NCBI GenBank assembly: GCA_963828385.1
Contig: CAWHEF010000002.1
Span: forward strand, 620,001-684,000
Source: Bog-756 sp963828385
Lineage (GTDB): Bacteria; Actinomycetota; Acidimicrobiia; Acidimicrobiales; RAAP-2
Reading direction: 5' to 3'
DNA: 64,000 nt
This document shows, in pieces, positions 44,355-53,405 of this stretch. The notes below the pieces were generated by a model, which was not told the origin of the DNA, searched no databases, and saw nothing but the letters and a program-made list of their open reading frames with translations. The translations under genes and the position numbers were made by a program. Numbering within the stretch: position 1 is the stretch's first letter; every line of letters starts with the position of its first letter.

Positions 44355-44879
44355 TTAGAGGCTTCGAGTGGACCCACGAAGGTAGGTCTGCATGCGCGGC
44401 TGTTCATCCTGACCCAAAGTGTCGATCAAGGTCACCAGAGACGAGAAGGCCGATTCGCCAAGGTGGGCTCTCAGCTCCTTCTCGATGGCACGGGCTGCCG
44501 CCCGGTGCTCCCGCAGGTAGTTGGCACCGAGGTCAGTCAGGGTGACCGACTTCTCCCTCCCGCTGGTGGCAGAGTCCTCAACTACTACGTAGCCACAGTC
44601 GCGTAGCTGCCCCACGACCTTGCTCGCCCCTTGGCGCGTGATACCGAGCTCGCGTCCGATGGCAGTAATGGTCGATCTTCGATCCGAGCACAATCGGAGT
44701 ACCCGCCCGTCGGGAAATCGTCGCTCGCCGAACCCCGCATCCGCCATGGCGGTGTCGAGCCGATGTTGATAGCCGAGCCAGGCGCGTCGCAGTGCCGGTC
44801 CCAGACCGATGACCGGGGAATGAGCCGAGCTGCTGCCGTCATCGGTGTCTGCGTTTGGCGGAGCCGTGTCGGAAGCCAT
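44355..44879 (-). CDS. MarR-family transcriptional regulator
   Basis: 174 residues from ATG 44,879 (TTG 44,897 also possible). Winged helix: TITAIGRELGITRQGASKVV (recognition helix), QLRDCGYVVVEDSATSGREK (wing), flanked by dimerisation helices. Divergent from the RCC1 gene; the 66-bp gap has a MarR-like inverted repeat overlapping that gene's promoter, so it probably represses it. Confidence 0.88.
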   Translation of the reverse strand: MASDTAPPNADTDDGSSSAHSPVIGLGPALRRAWLGYQHRLDTAMADAGFGERRFPDGRVLRLCSDRRSTITAIGRELGITRQGASKVVGQLRDCGYVVVEDSATSGREKSVTLTDLGANYLREHRAAARAIEKELRAHLGESAFSSLVTLIDTLGQDEQPRMQTYLRGSTRSL

Positions 44880-44910
44880 GAGTGAGGATGTTAGCAAACT
44901 GTAAACCTAG

Positions 44911-44938
44911 TTGACAATCAAACACTATGGCCTGATAC
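44911..44938 (+). promoter_or_regulatory. Promoter and MarR-like operator of the RCC1 operon
   Basis: TTGACA (44,911-44,916), 16-bp spacer, TGATAC (44,933-44,938), 7 nt before ATG 44,946. TTGACAATCAA (44,911-44,921) is an interrupted palindrome; with flanks, TAGTTGA-CAA-TCAAACA resembles MarR-family sites. Binding there would block the -35 box. Confidence 0.55.
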
Positions 44939-44945
44939 TCAGAGC

Positions 44946-46160
44946 ATGTACTTGGCATCCATATCGAAGCGCATGGGGACCCTGCTCGCTTGGACATCCG
45001 TGTTGGGCTCGGCATTGGTGCTCACGGCTTGTGCTTCTACTGCCGCCTCCCGTCCACCGAGTGCCCCGGTCGTCTACCGATTTGGGGTGGTCGGCAACCA
45101 CGGCGCCATAAGCCAGCTTCAGCTTGATCGACCCACTCCGGTCGCAGGCATCAATGGCCGGATCGTGCAGATCGCCACGTCGAACTCCGACGGCTATGCG
45201 CTCACCTCGGACGGAGTGGTGTGGGCCTGGGGCGTGGCAAGCTTCGGGGAGCTGGGTAACGGGACACGACTTGCCTACTCAACTCGGGCTGTCAAGGTCG
45301 ACTTCCCTGCCGGTGTCAGGATCACAACGCTGGCCAATCCGATGCCCTTTGACGGTGCATTGGCCATCGACTCCCAGGGTCACGCCTGGGGCTGGGGCCT
45401 CAATGCCGACGGCGACCTCTGTCTCTCCGGTCTCACGGAGTTGCGGCCCGTGAGACTCGCGTTGGCTGGCATCACCCTGGCCACCGGAGCTCGGACGCAC
45501 TCGCTTGTCGATTCGGAGGGCAAGGTCTACGCCTGCGGTTCCGGTGAGTACGGCGTCCTCGGTGCCGGCTCCACCGCCAACAGCTCCGTCCCGGTACCGG
45601 TCGTTGGTCTTCCAGAGTCGGTGTCGGTGACGGCCCTCACCTCATCCTGGGAGGGCTCCGGTGCGCTCCTCGGCAATGGCAGCTACTACAACTGGGGGTA
45701 CAACGCCGCCGGTCAGCTCGGAAACGGCTCGACCGAAAACAGCGACGTTCCCGTGCAGGTCCCGCTCTCCGAACCCGTACGTCAGGTGTTCCAGGGCGGC
45801 AGCGGGGCCAAGAATGGCCAGAGCGTCGCCATCTTGACCAACGGCGCCATATGGGCCTGGGGCGACAACGATCGCGGGCAGCTCGGAAACGGCACGAGGA
45901 CGAGTTCCGATGTCCCGCTGCACGTCGATGTACCCAAAGGGGTGAGCTTTGCCGCTGTGAGCTCCGGCGGGTTCGCCAGCTACGCCATCGACGGATCAGG
46001 CCGGTTGTGGGCCTGGGGAGACAACAGGAGCGGCCAGCTCGGAACAGGGAGCGGCACGGCCATCGCCACCACCCCGGTCAAAGTGGGCATTCGTGCGGCT
46101 CAGGTTTCATCGACTGCCCAGAATGTGGCTGCGTTCCGTAACGACGCCGGGAGTACCTGA
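44946..46160 (+). CDS. RCC1-repeat lipoprotein
   Basis: 404 residues. Signal peptide with lipobox LVLTAC (Cys28), then six to seven RCC1-like blades with recurrent WAWG and GQLGNGS/T motifs (VVWAWGVASFGELGNGT, AIWAWGDNDRGQLGNGT, LWAWGDNRSGQLGTG), forming a beta-propeller outside the membrane. Bacterial RCC1 proteins are usually surface or adhesive; the ligand is unknown. The stop overlaps the next ATG. Confidence 0.9.
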   Translation: MYLASISKRMGTLLAWTSVLGSALVLTACASTAASRPPSAPVVYRFGVVGNHGAISQLQLDRPTPVAGINGRIVQIATSNSDGYALTSDGVVWAWGVASFGELGNGTRLAYSTRAVKVDFPAGVRITTLANPMPFDGALAIDSQGHAWGWGLNADGDLCLSGLTELRPVRLALAGITLATGARTHSLVDSEGKVYACGSGEYGVLGAGSTANSSVPVPVVGLPESVSVTALTSSWEGSGALLGNGSYYNWGYNAAGQLGNGSTENSDVPVQVPLSEPVRQVFQGGSGAKNGQSVAILTNGAIWAWGDNDRGQLGNGTRTSSDVPLHVDVPKGVSFAAVSSGGFASYAIDGSGRLWAWGDNRSGQLGTGSGTAIATTPVKVGIRAAQVSSTAQNVAAFRNDAGST

Positions 46161-46714
46161 TGCACGTCGTCGACTACGTCATCTACAGCCTGTGGATCGT
46201 CTTCTGGTTGGCGTGGCTGGTAGCTGCCTTGAGCGCCAAGCGGGCGGCTCAGTCACGAATGGGACAGTTCGTCGGCTTGAGGCTCGCCACATTTGTCATC
46301 GTGTACTTGTTCATTCGCTTCGGTGTTCTGAAGGGTCACCATGCCATCGTGAGCAGCCCCGTTCTTCAGGGCATCGGACTGGTGCTGCTTTTGATGGGAC
46401 TGGGGCTCGCCGTGTGGGCGCGAGTCCATCTGGGGCGGAACTGGGGCACCCCGATGTCCGAAAAAATGGATGCAGAACTGGTCACGACCGGTCCATACCA
46501 GTACATCCGGAACCCCATCTACTCGGGAATCATCCTCGCCGCTATCGGAACCTCGGTAGCCATCAGCTGGTACTGGCTCGTCGCCGTCGTCTTGATGGGT
46601 GCCTATTTCGCCTACAGTGCAAACTTCGAGGAGAAAACCATCGAGCGCCTCTTTCCCGACACCTATCCGAAATACAAGCAATCGACCAAGAAGATAATCC
46701 CCTTTATATTCTGA
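46160..46714 (+). CDS. ICMT/PEMT-like membrane methyltransferase
   Basis: 184 residues, four to five TM helices, with the family core GRNWGTPMSEKMDAELVTTG, PYQYIRNPIYSG and a C-terminal ERLFPDTYPKY, where SAM and the methyl acceptor bind. Overlaps the RCC1 stop by one base (TGATG), so the two are one operon. Likely modifies a lipid or small hydrophobic molecule. Confidence 0.85.
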   Translation: MHVVDYVIYSLWIVFWLAWLVAALSAKRAAQSRMGQFVGLRLATFVIVYLFIRFGVLKGHHAIVSSPVLQGIGLVLLLMGLGLAVWARVHLGRNWGTPMSEKMDAELVTTGPYQYIRNPIYSGIILAAIGTSVAISWYWLVAVVLMGAYFAYSANFEEKTIERLFPDTYPKYKQSTKKIIPFIF

Positions 46715-46849
46715 GCCGTCAGTTGGTCAGCAGCCAGCGCGGGTCGCCCCACTGCCCCCCTAACACCGGGACGGCGGGCACTTCGGCACATCGGAGCTAC
46801 CCGTCGACTCGACGTCGCCGCGCGTTTGGGGCACTTCTCTTCGGCTCGT

Positions 46850-47035
46850 CTAGCGGCTGGAGCCGGCCACCAAGATCCGACGGAGCAGGTACAAGTCAAG
46901 GATAAGGGGAACAACGAATACCAGGCCCCACCATCGTCCCGAGTAGCAGAGCACGACGACGATTGCGGCGATCCACACTGCCAGCAGCAACCGGATCACC
47001 AGCGATGACTTCCGGTGCCGCAGATCCCAGTCCAC
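46850..47035 (-). CDS. Small two-TM protein (61 aa)
   Basis: GTG 47,035. Two hydrophobic stretches, LVIRLLLAVWIAAIVVVLCY and WGLVFVVPLILDLYLLRRIL, around a short basic turn. No family recognised. Convergent with the methyltransferase gene. Confidence 0.55.
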   Translation of the reverse strand: MDWDLRHRKSSLVIRLLLAVWIAAIVVVLCYSGRWWGLVFVVPLILDLYLLRRILVAGSSR

Positions 47036-47565
47036 TGTTATGCCACGCTACAACTAAGTGGTCTCTGGCATCCCAGGGCCGCTGCGCTGCTGCAATCGCA
47101 CTCTGGATTTGTAGCCGTGCTTTATCGGTCAACTCCCATCAGACCTGACTGAGCGGTTGTCGGCGACCAGCTACGTCTCAGCGCCAGCTAACTTAACTAA
47201 ACGTCCCAGAACGCCGGAAAGGTCGGGCGCATCGGGGAGAATCCAGGGCCCGGCTATTCGAGCTGTTCAATGAGCTTCTTAGGCGCGAGGACCCGGTAGC
47301 TCTCCGTCACGAGCTCCCGGATCTCTTCCCAGTCAGTGTCGTCGCTGAGCCACACCCCTATGCGATCATGGCCAGCTCGTCGAGGGATGAAGAACGGATG
47401 ACCAATGGACAGAAACGCCTCGCGTTCGTCAGGATCGGTACGCAACACAAGCAACGGAACTGATCTGCCAGTCGATGACCGTATTGCTACGAGCAAGCAA
47501 AATGATCTTCGGCGAATGTCGAATGACTGGGCCGTCTGACCGGACCCCGATTGTTGGGCCACCCG

Positions 47566-48390
47566 CTATGCGAGCTGTAGCTGTTGTTGGTGGAGCCAGG
47601 CCTCGACGAACTCGACCGGGGTGAGCCAGCCGTGTGCGCTGTGCGGCCGGTTGATGTTGTAGTCGATCCGCCAGTCCTCGGTGAGGACCTTGGCCTCGAG
47701 GAGCGAGTCAAACTGCTGGCCGTTCAGGTGCTCGTCGCGCATCCGGCCGTTGAAGCTCTCGATCCAGGCGTTCTGCCACGGTGAACCGGGGTCGATGAAG
47801 ACGGTGTCGGTGCCGTTGAACCGACACCAGTCGTTGACCGCCCAGGCGATGAACTCGGGACCGTGGTCGAAGCGGACGTAGGCCGGAGCCCCGCGTTCGG
47901 CGCTCAGACGCTCGAGGCAGGCAACGACGCCCTCGGCGTCGATCGAGCGCTCGACATCGGTGGCGAGGGCCTCGCGGGTGAACTCGTCGACGACGTTCAA
48001 GAGCTTGAGCATCCTCCCGTCACTCGTCTGGTCGAACTGGAAGTCGAGCGCCCAGATCACGTTCGGCCGGATGGGGCACATCGCCCCGACCGGCTTCCCG
48101 ATCCCCCGGAGGGGCTTCTTGCGCTTCTTGTAGGGCACACGCAGGCCTTCTGCGATCCAGAGACGGTGGATGCGCTTGTGGTTGGCCCGCCAGCCGGCCT
48201 TTCTCGCCTCGACGGCGGCCCGTCGCCAGCCCCAGCGGGGACGGCGCCGCGAGAAGTCCCGGAGCCAGGCCCGAAGGGCGAGCTCGTCGTCGGTTGGGAC
48301 CGGTGGGCGAAGGCGCTGGGTGCTCCTCGGCTGGCCGACCACCCTGCAAACCCGGCGTTCTGTCACCCCGAAGCGCTCCCGGAGGGCCAC
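47566..48390 (-). CDS. IS3-family transposase OrfB (DDE)
   Basis: Conserved frame starting near KLLTPDCRRRAVVALRERFG, entered by -1 frameshifting from OrfA; an internal GTG 48,390 opens the stand-alone frame. HTH_21 (RRPRWGWRRAAVEARKAGW) and rve core with Asp in VIWALDFQFDQT, Asp in YVRFDHGPEF and Glu in NAWIESFNGRMRDE. Intact. Confidence 0.93.
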   Translation of the reverse strand: MALRERFGVTERRVCRVVGQPRSTQRLRPPVPTDDELALRAWLRDFSRRRPRWGWRRAAVEARKAGWRANHKRIHRLWIAEGLRVPYKKRKKPLRGIGKPVGAMCPIRPNVIWALDFQFDQTSDGRMLKLLNVVDEFTREALATDVERSIDAEGVVACLERLSAERGAPAYVRFDHGPEFIAWAVNDWCRFNGTDTVFIDPGSPWQNAWIESFNGRMRDEHLNGQQFDSLLEAKVLTEDWRIDYNINRPHSAHGWLTPVEFVEAWLHQQQLQLA

Positions 48391-48416
48391 GACGGCCCGC
48401 CGGCGGCAGTCCGGGG

Positions 48417-48695
48417 TCAGAAGTTTCCCCGGTTCAACTCCTTCAGCATGTCGATGTCGAGCACCTGGTCGGCCACGATCTTCTTCAGGCGCTGGTTCTC
48501 CTTGCGGAGATCCTTCAGCTCTCGCGCATCGTCGGCCTTCATGCCGCCGTACTGGTTCCGCCAGCGGTGCCAGGTCGACTCGGTGATCTCGAGGTGACGG
48601 ACCACCTCATCGATCGGCTTCCCTTCGCCGAGGAGCTTCTCGCCCTCGGCCAGCTTGCGGATGATCTGCTCGGGCGTGTGCCGGCGTCGCTTCAT
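48417..48695 (-). CDS. IS3-family transposase OrfA
   Basis: 92 residues from ATG 48,695: MKRRRHTPEQIIRKLAEGE, helix-turn-helix with ITESTWHRWRNQYGGMK, then a leucine-zipper-like ELKDLRKENQRLKKIVADQ. A canonical slippery heptamer GGGAAAC (plus-strand 48,423-48,429) lies just before its stop and would shift ribosomes -1 into OrfB. Confidence 0.93.
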   Translation of the reverse strand: MKRRRHTPEQIIRKLAEGEKLLGEGKPIDEVVRHLEITESTWHRWRNQYGGMKADDARELKDLRKENQRLKKIVADQVLDIDMLKELNRGNF

Positions 48696-49002
48696 GGTGT
48701 GCTGTCCTCCTTCCCCACAGCGTGGGGCTTGGACTCGCACAACGGGTGGATCAGCTCACGGGGACCTGGTCACGTCGATCTCGTTCTGGTCCGTGAATAG
48801 TCGACGCGCACCGCAACCTCGGGCAGCGCCAGACATAGCGCGCGGACCCGCTTGACCATTAACTCCGGGACGTCCACGGGAGGGCTCGCTTCGTCGTTGG
48901 ACTCAGGCTTCACTATCCAAATGATGCTAGGCCAGGGGTACCCCTGATCACCGGTGGGGGCGACTCCTGCAAACTTGAAGACGTCGATCTACCGTTGAGG
49001 TG

Positions 49003-49565
49003 ATGGCGCCGAGGAAGCAGCCCACGCCGGAGGATCAGAGTGATGCCATCCGGATCGTCCTCTCGGCCTGGCGTCTGGCCAGGACTTCGATCTGGTACTG
49101 GAAAAACTCGGGGCGCTGCACATTCGCCACAACACCTTTCCGGCCCAGGAGCTGCTTGAGCTCGCCTCAGGTCCCATCGATCAGTCAGGGGCCACCGCGG
49201 CAGATCCCATTGACTTCGAGAAGATCCGGGAGCGATTCCTCCCCGAGCATCGTTTCTCCGGAAAGGATCAGCACTACAAGAGCAAGTACGCCATCTCCGC
49301 GGCAGCCATGATCCATGGTGGCGTCTATCCCGACCTGCTGGACGATGCCGCTTGGTGGCAGACCGATGATCTGTGGGTCTGCTCGTTCTTCGCACTGCTG
49401 ATCTTCATCAGGGCTGCCGCCGAACGGACGGGGCGGTCGGTCGAGGCTGGGATAGCCCCGGGACCGGCGGTCGACGGCACCATGACACTGTTCCGGTGTT
49501 GTGGGGCAGGCGTTGAACTCACCGGATCGGGTAAGACTCTCGTCGTGTGGAGATCGGGAAGCTAA
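49003..49565 (+). pseudogene. Unknown protein, one frameshift
   Basis: Opens APRKQPTPEDQSDAIRIVLS from ATG 49,003, changes frame near 49,085 into DFDLVLEKLGALHIRHNTFP, then EKIRERFLPEHRFSGKDQHY and CSFFALLIFIRAAAER. Well-behaved protein sequence on both sides of the break, no family recognised. The C-terminal 40 residues are doubtful. Confidence 0.5.
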
Positions 49566-49738
49566 TGGTTCTGGGCGTCCCCTGGTGGGGCATCGTTGTT
49601 GGCCTTGTACTGGGAGTGGCCGTGTTGGGCGGATTTGCGTGGGTCCTCCTGAAGTGGGTGTTCACCCCCGAAGTCCGCCGTCAGATGCAGGACTACACCG
49701 ACACACGTCGGAAAGGTATGGGTAGAGGCAAGCCATAG
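49547..49738 (+). CDS. Small single-TM protein (63 aa)
   Basis: GTG 49,547. One TM helix, WWGIVVGLVLGVAVLGGFAW, and a basic tail ending KGMGRGKP. Unknown. It overlaps the tail of the preceding damaged gene. Confidence 0.45.
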   Translation: MEIGKLMVLGVPWWGIVVGLVLGVAVLGGFAWVLLKWVFTPEVRRQMQDYTDTRRKGMGRGKP

Positions 49739-49813
49739 GTGTTCGTTCCCGCCGAACCGGCGGTCTGAGGCACGAGATGCGGTGCGACTCCCCCCACCTC
49801 TATGGTGGGCCCG

Positions 49814-50005
49814 ATGAATGACCCGGTCAATCAACCGTGGTGGCTCGTCGGCGTGGCTGTTCTGTCGTTCGCCATTGGGTTTACCCTGGAGTTCACCGGC
49901 AAAGACGGCAATAGCTTCCCTGGAGCAATCGTTGTTCTCGTCGGTTTTGTCGCCTTGGGTGCTTTTGCGATCGTTTCTCTCCGGCGTCGTAAGGCGAACC
50001 GCTAG
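49814..50005 (+). CDS. Small two-TM protein (63 aa)
   Basis: ATG 49,814. WWLVGVAVLSFAIGFTLEF and GAIVVLVGFVALGAFAIVSL are two membrane helices, then RRRKANR. Unknown family; similar in size and style to its neighbour at 49,547. Confidence 0.55.
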   Translation: MNDPVNQPWWLVGVAVLSFAIGFTLEFTGKDGNSFPGAIVVLVGFVALGAFAIVSLRRRKANR

Positions 50006-50132
50006 ACGGCAGTGCCAATCGCTCTCCAAGTGCCGATTAGCGACGGGAGACAACCGTCCCACTCCCGGTGATCAGGGGCACCTGTGCCGCCGCCCGAAGT
50101 GCCCTGATACGTCCTCCACAACGGGGCCGGGG

Positions 50133-50663
50133 TCAGCTGGTGAGGTTGCGGGCGAAGGCTTCTTGCTCGTCTGTCTCGACCGCACGTTCGCAGTACCCGG
50201 CGCGGACCCAGCTGACTGCTTCGCCTGGCGCTTGGCCGCAGAGGATGGCGAGACAGGCAAGCGCCGTACCGGTGCGACCGTGGCCGCCGTAACAGCCGAT
50301 CTCGACGCGTTGGGCCGCCCGAGCCCGATCAAGCAGCGACTCAAGAGCCGCGACAACCAGAACTGGATCGTCTGGGACGCCGAAGTCGGGCCAGTCCAGG
50401 TATTCGTGGGGCCACGGCGGCCGCCACCTCTCGTCGAGGTACAGCCCGAAGTCAGGGGGTAGATCGCGGGCATAGGGATCGACGCTGCCAAAGGACACGG
50501 CGGTCAGCTCCGTGCTGTCTGGCAGCACGACACGACTGCGGTGTAAGTGCGATTCGAATCGATGATGTTCATGGCGCGAGTCCCTGTACGATGCAGGCTC
50601 GGCCGCGGGGTCCCAGAACGCCCCGCATTGGCTACACACAATGACGATCCGGGTCTCGACCAT
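50133..50663 (-). CDS. Protein-tyrosine phosphatase-like protein
   Basis: 176 residues. A Cys pair near the start (VCSQCGAF) may bind metal. The phosphatase loop is VEIGCYGGHGRTGTALACLA (C-x5-R-T), with Gly in place of the usual His before the catalytic Cys. The general acid is probably Asp in LDWPDFGVPDD. DSP/PTP-type fold. Confidence 0.82.
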   Translation of the reverse strand: MVETRIVIVCSQCGAFWDPAAEPASYRDSRHEHHRFESHLHRSRVVLPDSTELTAVSFGSVDPYARDLPPDFGLYLDERWRPPWPHEYLDWPDFGVPDDPVLVVAALESLLDRARAAQRVEIGCYGGHGRTGTALACLAILCGQAPGEAVSWVRAGYCERAVETDEQEAFARNLTS

Positions 50664-51164
50664 GCCGGCACTCTACGACCGCGTATTCCATGGTCGCCCG
50701 GAGCGAGCACGACCGGGCCGTGTGCACAGGTGTCGTCGGCATCCCAGAAGTGCCGGTAGGGGATGCCCAGTACGGACGGTCGGTCAGGTGACAAGGGACG
50801 AACCACACCCGTCCGGGAGAGCGCGAAACTCACCCGATCCGCCGGAAGGAGACACGAGTCCAACCTGTGGCGTGGGCGGGCGAGTGGCTACCACCGCCGG
50901 TCGTCTTCGTCCCGGGGACAAAGCCGCCGGAGGCGGCGCGCCAGTCGGTCAGCGTCAGTTCACTGGGCGTTCCGGCATAGGGCCCGGTGGTGGTCACAAC
51001 GGCTCCCCAGAGCCTTCGATGGCCTCGGCCCAGCTGAACGGCTGCGGGGATTGGCTGTCTCGATCGCGACGACGACCGAAACATCTGGTCGCCGCCGGTC
51101 TGACGGCAACGACGCTCTGCAGGCCGAATACCATTTAACATCCCAGTACGGTATACTAACACCG
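50664..51164. other. Intergenic region before MazEF-like pair
   Basis: About 500 bp with no recognised gene. The right end (51,130-51,164) is AT-rich and holds the toxin-antitoxin promoter. The middle may be a decayed gene, but no family could be matched in any frame. Confidence 0.4.
51152..51157 (+). promoter_or_regulatory. -10 box of the MazEF-like operon
   Basis: TATACT lies 7 nt before ATG 51,165, implying a leaderless or nearly leaderless mRNA. It is inside the inverted repeat AGTA-n5-TACT (51,145-51,157), a likely site for autoregulation by the RHH antitoxin. Confidence 0.55.
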
Positions 51165-51419
51165 ATGGCAACCGAGCAGATTGCGGTGCGGCTTCCCCAG
51201 GAGTTGCTAGACGAGCTCGATGACCTCGTCACGCGTGGTGTCTATGGAAGCCGGGCGGCCGCCGTCCGGGCCGGAGTCGAGGCCGTGGCAGAGTCGGAGC
51301 GCCGGCGGCAGGTCGATCAGGCTGTTATCGAGGGCTACCAACGCCGTCCCGCCAGCGCTGCGGAACGTCAAGCCGCCGTCGCATCTCTACTTGACGCTAT
51401 CTCCGAGGAACCCTGGTGA
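51165..51419 (+). CDS. Ribbon-helix-helix antitoxin
   Basis: 84 residues: TEQIAVRLPQELLDELDDLV then YGSRAAAVRAGVEAVAESER is a MetJ/CopG RHH fold, followed by a flexible C-terminus with SAAERQAAVASLLDAISEEP that would bind the toxin. Overlaps the toxin start by 4 nt (GTGA). Confidence 0.9.
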   Translation: MATEQIAVRLPQELLDELDDLVTRGVYGSRAAAVRAGVEAVAESERRRQVDQAVIEGYQRRPASAAERQAAVASLLDAISEEPW

Positions 51420-51733
51420 GCGAACCGCGACGCGGTGAGGTCTGGTGGGGTGAGATCGAGGACGTGGGCCGGCGACCTTTCTTGGTCATGACACGTTCTG
51501 CTGCGATACCGGTACTGCACAACCTCCTCGCCGCTCCGATCACCCGAACGGTCCGAGACATTCCGACTGAGGTTCGCCTTGGTCTTGACGACGGGATGCC
51601 ATCGGGCTGCGCGGCCAGCTTCGACAATCTGAGGGTCGTGCCCAAGGCGTATCTCCTCGACCGCGTGTGCGCACTTGATCCAATACGGATGGTGGAGGCG
51701 TGCCGAGCTCTTCGCGCAGCGGTCGATTGCTAG
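51416..51733 (+). CDS. mazF: MazF/PemK-type toxin
   Basis: 105 residues from GTG 51,416. RRGEVWWGEIEDVGRRPFLV, LAAPITRTVRDIPTEV, GCAASFDNLRVVPKAYL: all MazF core motifs, including the catalytic Arg after the second strand. An mRNA endoribonuclease held by the upstream RHH antitoxin. Confidence 0.93.
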   Translation: MSEPRRGEVWWGEIEDVGRRPFLVMTRSAAIPVLHNLLAAPITRTVRDIPTEVRLGLDDGMPSGCAASFDNLRVVPKAYLLDRVCALDPIRMVEACRALRAAVDC

Positions 51734-51989
51734 CCAGCCGTGCGCGATCCGTGCGCGATCCGTCCGCGTAGCAACGCGCACTGACGGACTCCGACAGCCA
51801 GTGGCGGGCCTCTCTGACGCAGGTCCTCCTTGGCTCATGAGTTTCCCGAGCGACAGTCGCAGATATGACCGGTAATTGCGGCCCTGGAGCCGGCGCCGCA
51901 AGAGGATCCGCTTGCGGTGACAGGCAGTGGGGAAGTCCAGCCAGTCGTTGCGCTTCTCCCGGCCTCATCGGTTGGCCCTCGCCGCAGGT

Positions 51990-52130
51990 TCTCGTGAATT
52001 CATTGGCGATGACCTCGTCGAGCGTGGGCGTAGCCGTGTCGTGGCCCAACCGGCGGAACGTCTGGGCCGCAGCGACCACCGGCTCGAGATGACCGGCTCC
52101 GCCAAGCGAACAGGCGAATAGGACGTGCAC
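51990..52130 (-). pseudogene. Glycosyltransferase N-terminal fragment
   Basis: From ATG 52,130: MHVLFACSLGGAGHLEPVVA, AAQTFRRLGHDTATPTLDEV. This is the start of a GT1/MGT-type glycosyltransferase (GHLEPVVA motif). It breaks off after about 47 codons. Confidence 0.65.
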
Positions 52131-52281
52131 CGGAGCGAACCTAGACCAGGAGCACTCCTAAGCCTGCGCCAATGAGGAATCGTCACCATCGGGCATCGCC
52201 GTGACGGCGACCCGCAGCCCTCACAGTCACGTCCGGGTCCGAAAAAGATGAGCAATCACGACCGCCGCCGTAGTGGGATCC

Positions 52282-53109
52282 TCAATATCGAAGATCTGCG
52301 ATGATTCCGTAGTGGTCGGACAGCTGTGGGGCGCCCGTTGGGCGCACGCCGAGGCGCTCGCAGGCGGTTGGGTGCCCGATGCCACCCTTCCGCGGCCAGG
52401 CTGAGAGGATGTAGTCAAAGCGACGGTCCGGGATCAGCCCCACGGCGGCGAGAGGGTTGTCGTTGGACCAGATGACCCTGGGGCTGCCGTCGCCGCCAAC
52501 TTCCCAAGCGTCGTAGAAGACCATGCCCGGCACCGGGGGCTCGGCACGCCCCGTGAGCATCCGGACCTCGTCGGCGTTGGGGCCGGCGTTGAAGTCACCG
52601 CAGATGACGGCGAGGTGCCGTCGCGAAGTGGTCTCGCTCACAAAGCTCAGCAGCTCGCGAACTTGGCGCTGGCGGACGCCGCTGGCGTGGAGCGGGTAGT
52701 CGAGCATGACCGCGATGACCTGCAACGGACCTCTCGGGCCGTCGATCACCGCGAGTGCCGCCGTGCCGAAGGCGTCCCCGCCGCCCGGCAGCGCAGTGCT
52801 GTCGTGACGGCCGATGGGCCAGCGGGAGCAGATGCCGATCCCTGAGCGCCAGCCGTCGAGCTCGAAGTCGCAGAAGCTGATGCGGTGCCCGAGTCCAAGG
52901 GCCGAGCCGACCTCGTCGGTCTGTGAGTCGTCCGGCGTCGCCCAGGCCTCGACCAGACACACGACGTCGGGTGCCGATATCCGCAGCTCAGCGGTGATCC
53001 CCTCCAGGCGGGTCGACCAATCGCCGTAGCGGCCCCAGACGTTCCACGTCGCCACTCGGCACGTGCCATCGGCGACCGGTCCGTAGGGTGCGTAGGGGTC
53101 AAAGGCCAC
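52282..53109 (-). CDS. Endonuclease/exonuclease/phosphatase family protein
   Basis: 275 residues from GTG 53,109 (ATG 53,187 possible). EEP fold: RVATWNVWGRYGDW, VVCLVEAWATPDD (metal Glu), HLAVICGDFNAGPNADEVRM, RRFDYILSAWP and the final SDHYGIIADL catalytic Asp-His. Acts on nucleic acid or a phosphodiester; no signal peptide seen. Confidence 0.9.
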   Translation of the reverse strand: MAFDPYAPYGPVADGTCRVATWNVWGRYGDWSTRLEGITAELRISAPDVVCLVEAWATPDDSQTDEVGSALGLGHRISFCDFELDGWRSGIGICSRWPIGRHDSTALPGGGDAFGTAALAVIDGPRGPLQVIAVMLDYPLHASGVRQRQVRELLSFVSETTSRRHLAVICGDFNAGPNADEVRMLTGRAEPPVPGMVFYDAWEVGGDGSPRVIWSNDNPLAAVGLIPDRRFDYILSAWPRKGGIGHPTACERLGVRPTGAPQLSDHYGIIADLRY

Positions 53110-53225
53110 CGCGGCAGTCTCCCATGCGGATCGACCATCCTCGCCGAGCCACCCGCAGGAAGACGAGCGCTCCGGTGGAGGATCCACTAGCGGTGCAAGG
53201 TTCCATCCCTGATCGACGCGACGGA

Positions 53226-53400
53226 TCAGGCGGCAACGAAGTGTTCGAGCGTCCAGTCGACATAGGAAAACGGCAACGGCGACAGGGTCCTCGCGCCGAG
53301 CACTTCGGCAATCGCTGCAGCCGCATCCTCTGCGTACCGCCGAGCAATCTCAATGACCTCGTCGATGCGACCGGAGTCGACGATCATCCTTGAGGCTTGC
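53226..53400 (-). pseudogene. C-terminal fragment of an all-helical enzyme
   Basis: About 55 codons read SRMIVDSGRIDEVIEIARRY and ends LPFSYVDWTLEHFVAA. It looks like the last helices of a polyprenyl-synthase-like enzyme, but that is weak. The 5' part is missing, and the break coincides with the tRNA-Glu-derived sequence at 53,406-53,422. Confidence 0.5.
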
Positions 53401-53405
53401 TCCAG

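Larger units (their letters stand above)
47537..48772 (-). mobile_element. IS3-family (IS407-group-like) insertion sequence
   Basis: 1,236 bp. Imperfect inverted ends start TGACC (left TGACCGGACCCCG; right, reverse complement, TGACCAGGTCCCCG) and share CCACCCG and TGCGAG further in. It is flanked by a 4-bp duplication CGTC (47,533-47,536 and 48,773-48,776), as in the IS407 group. Both transposase frames are intact, so it may be active. Confidence 0.92.
47254..48913 (-). pseudogene. MmcQ/YjbR-family gene split by an insertion sequence
   Basis: The 5' part runs from GTG 48,913 to 48,773 (VKRVRALCLALPEVAVRVDY); the 3' part from 47,532 to 47,254 (AQSFDIRRRSFCLLVA, DPDEREAFLSIGHPFF, TDWEEIRELVTESYRVLAPK). 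Deleting the IS and one CGTC repeat joins them in frame, giving 139 residues, normal for YjbR-like DNA-binding proteins. The gene was intact until the insertion, so the event is recent. Confidence 0.9.
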
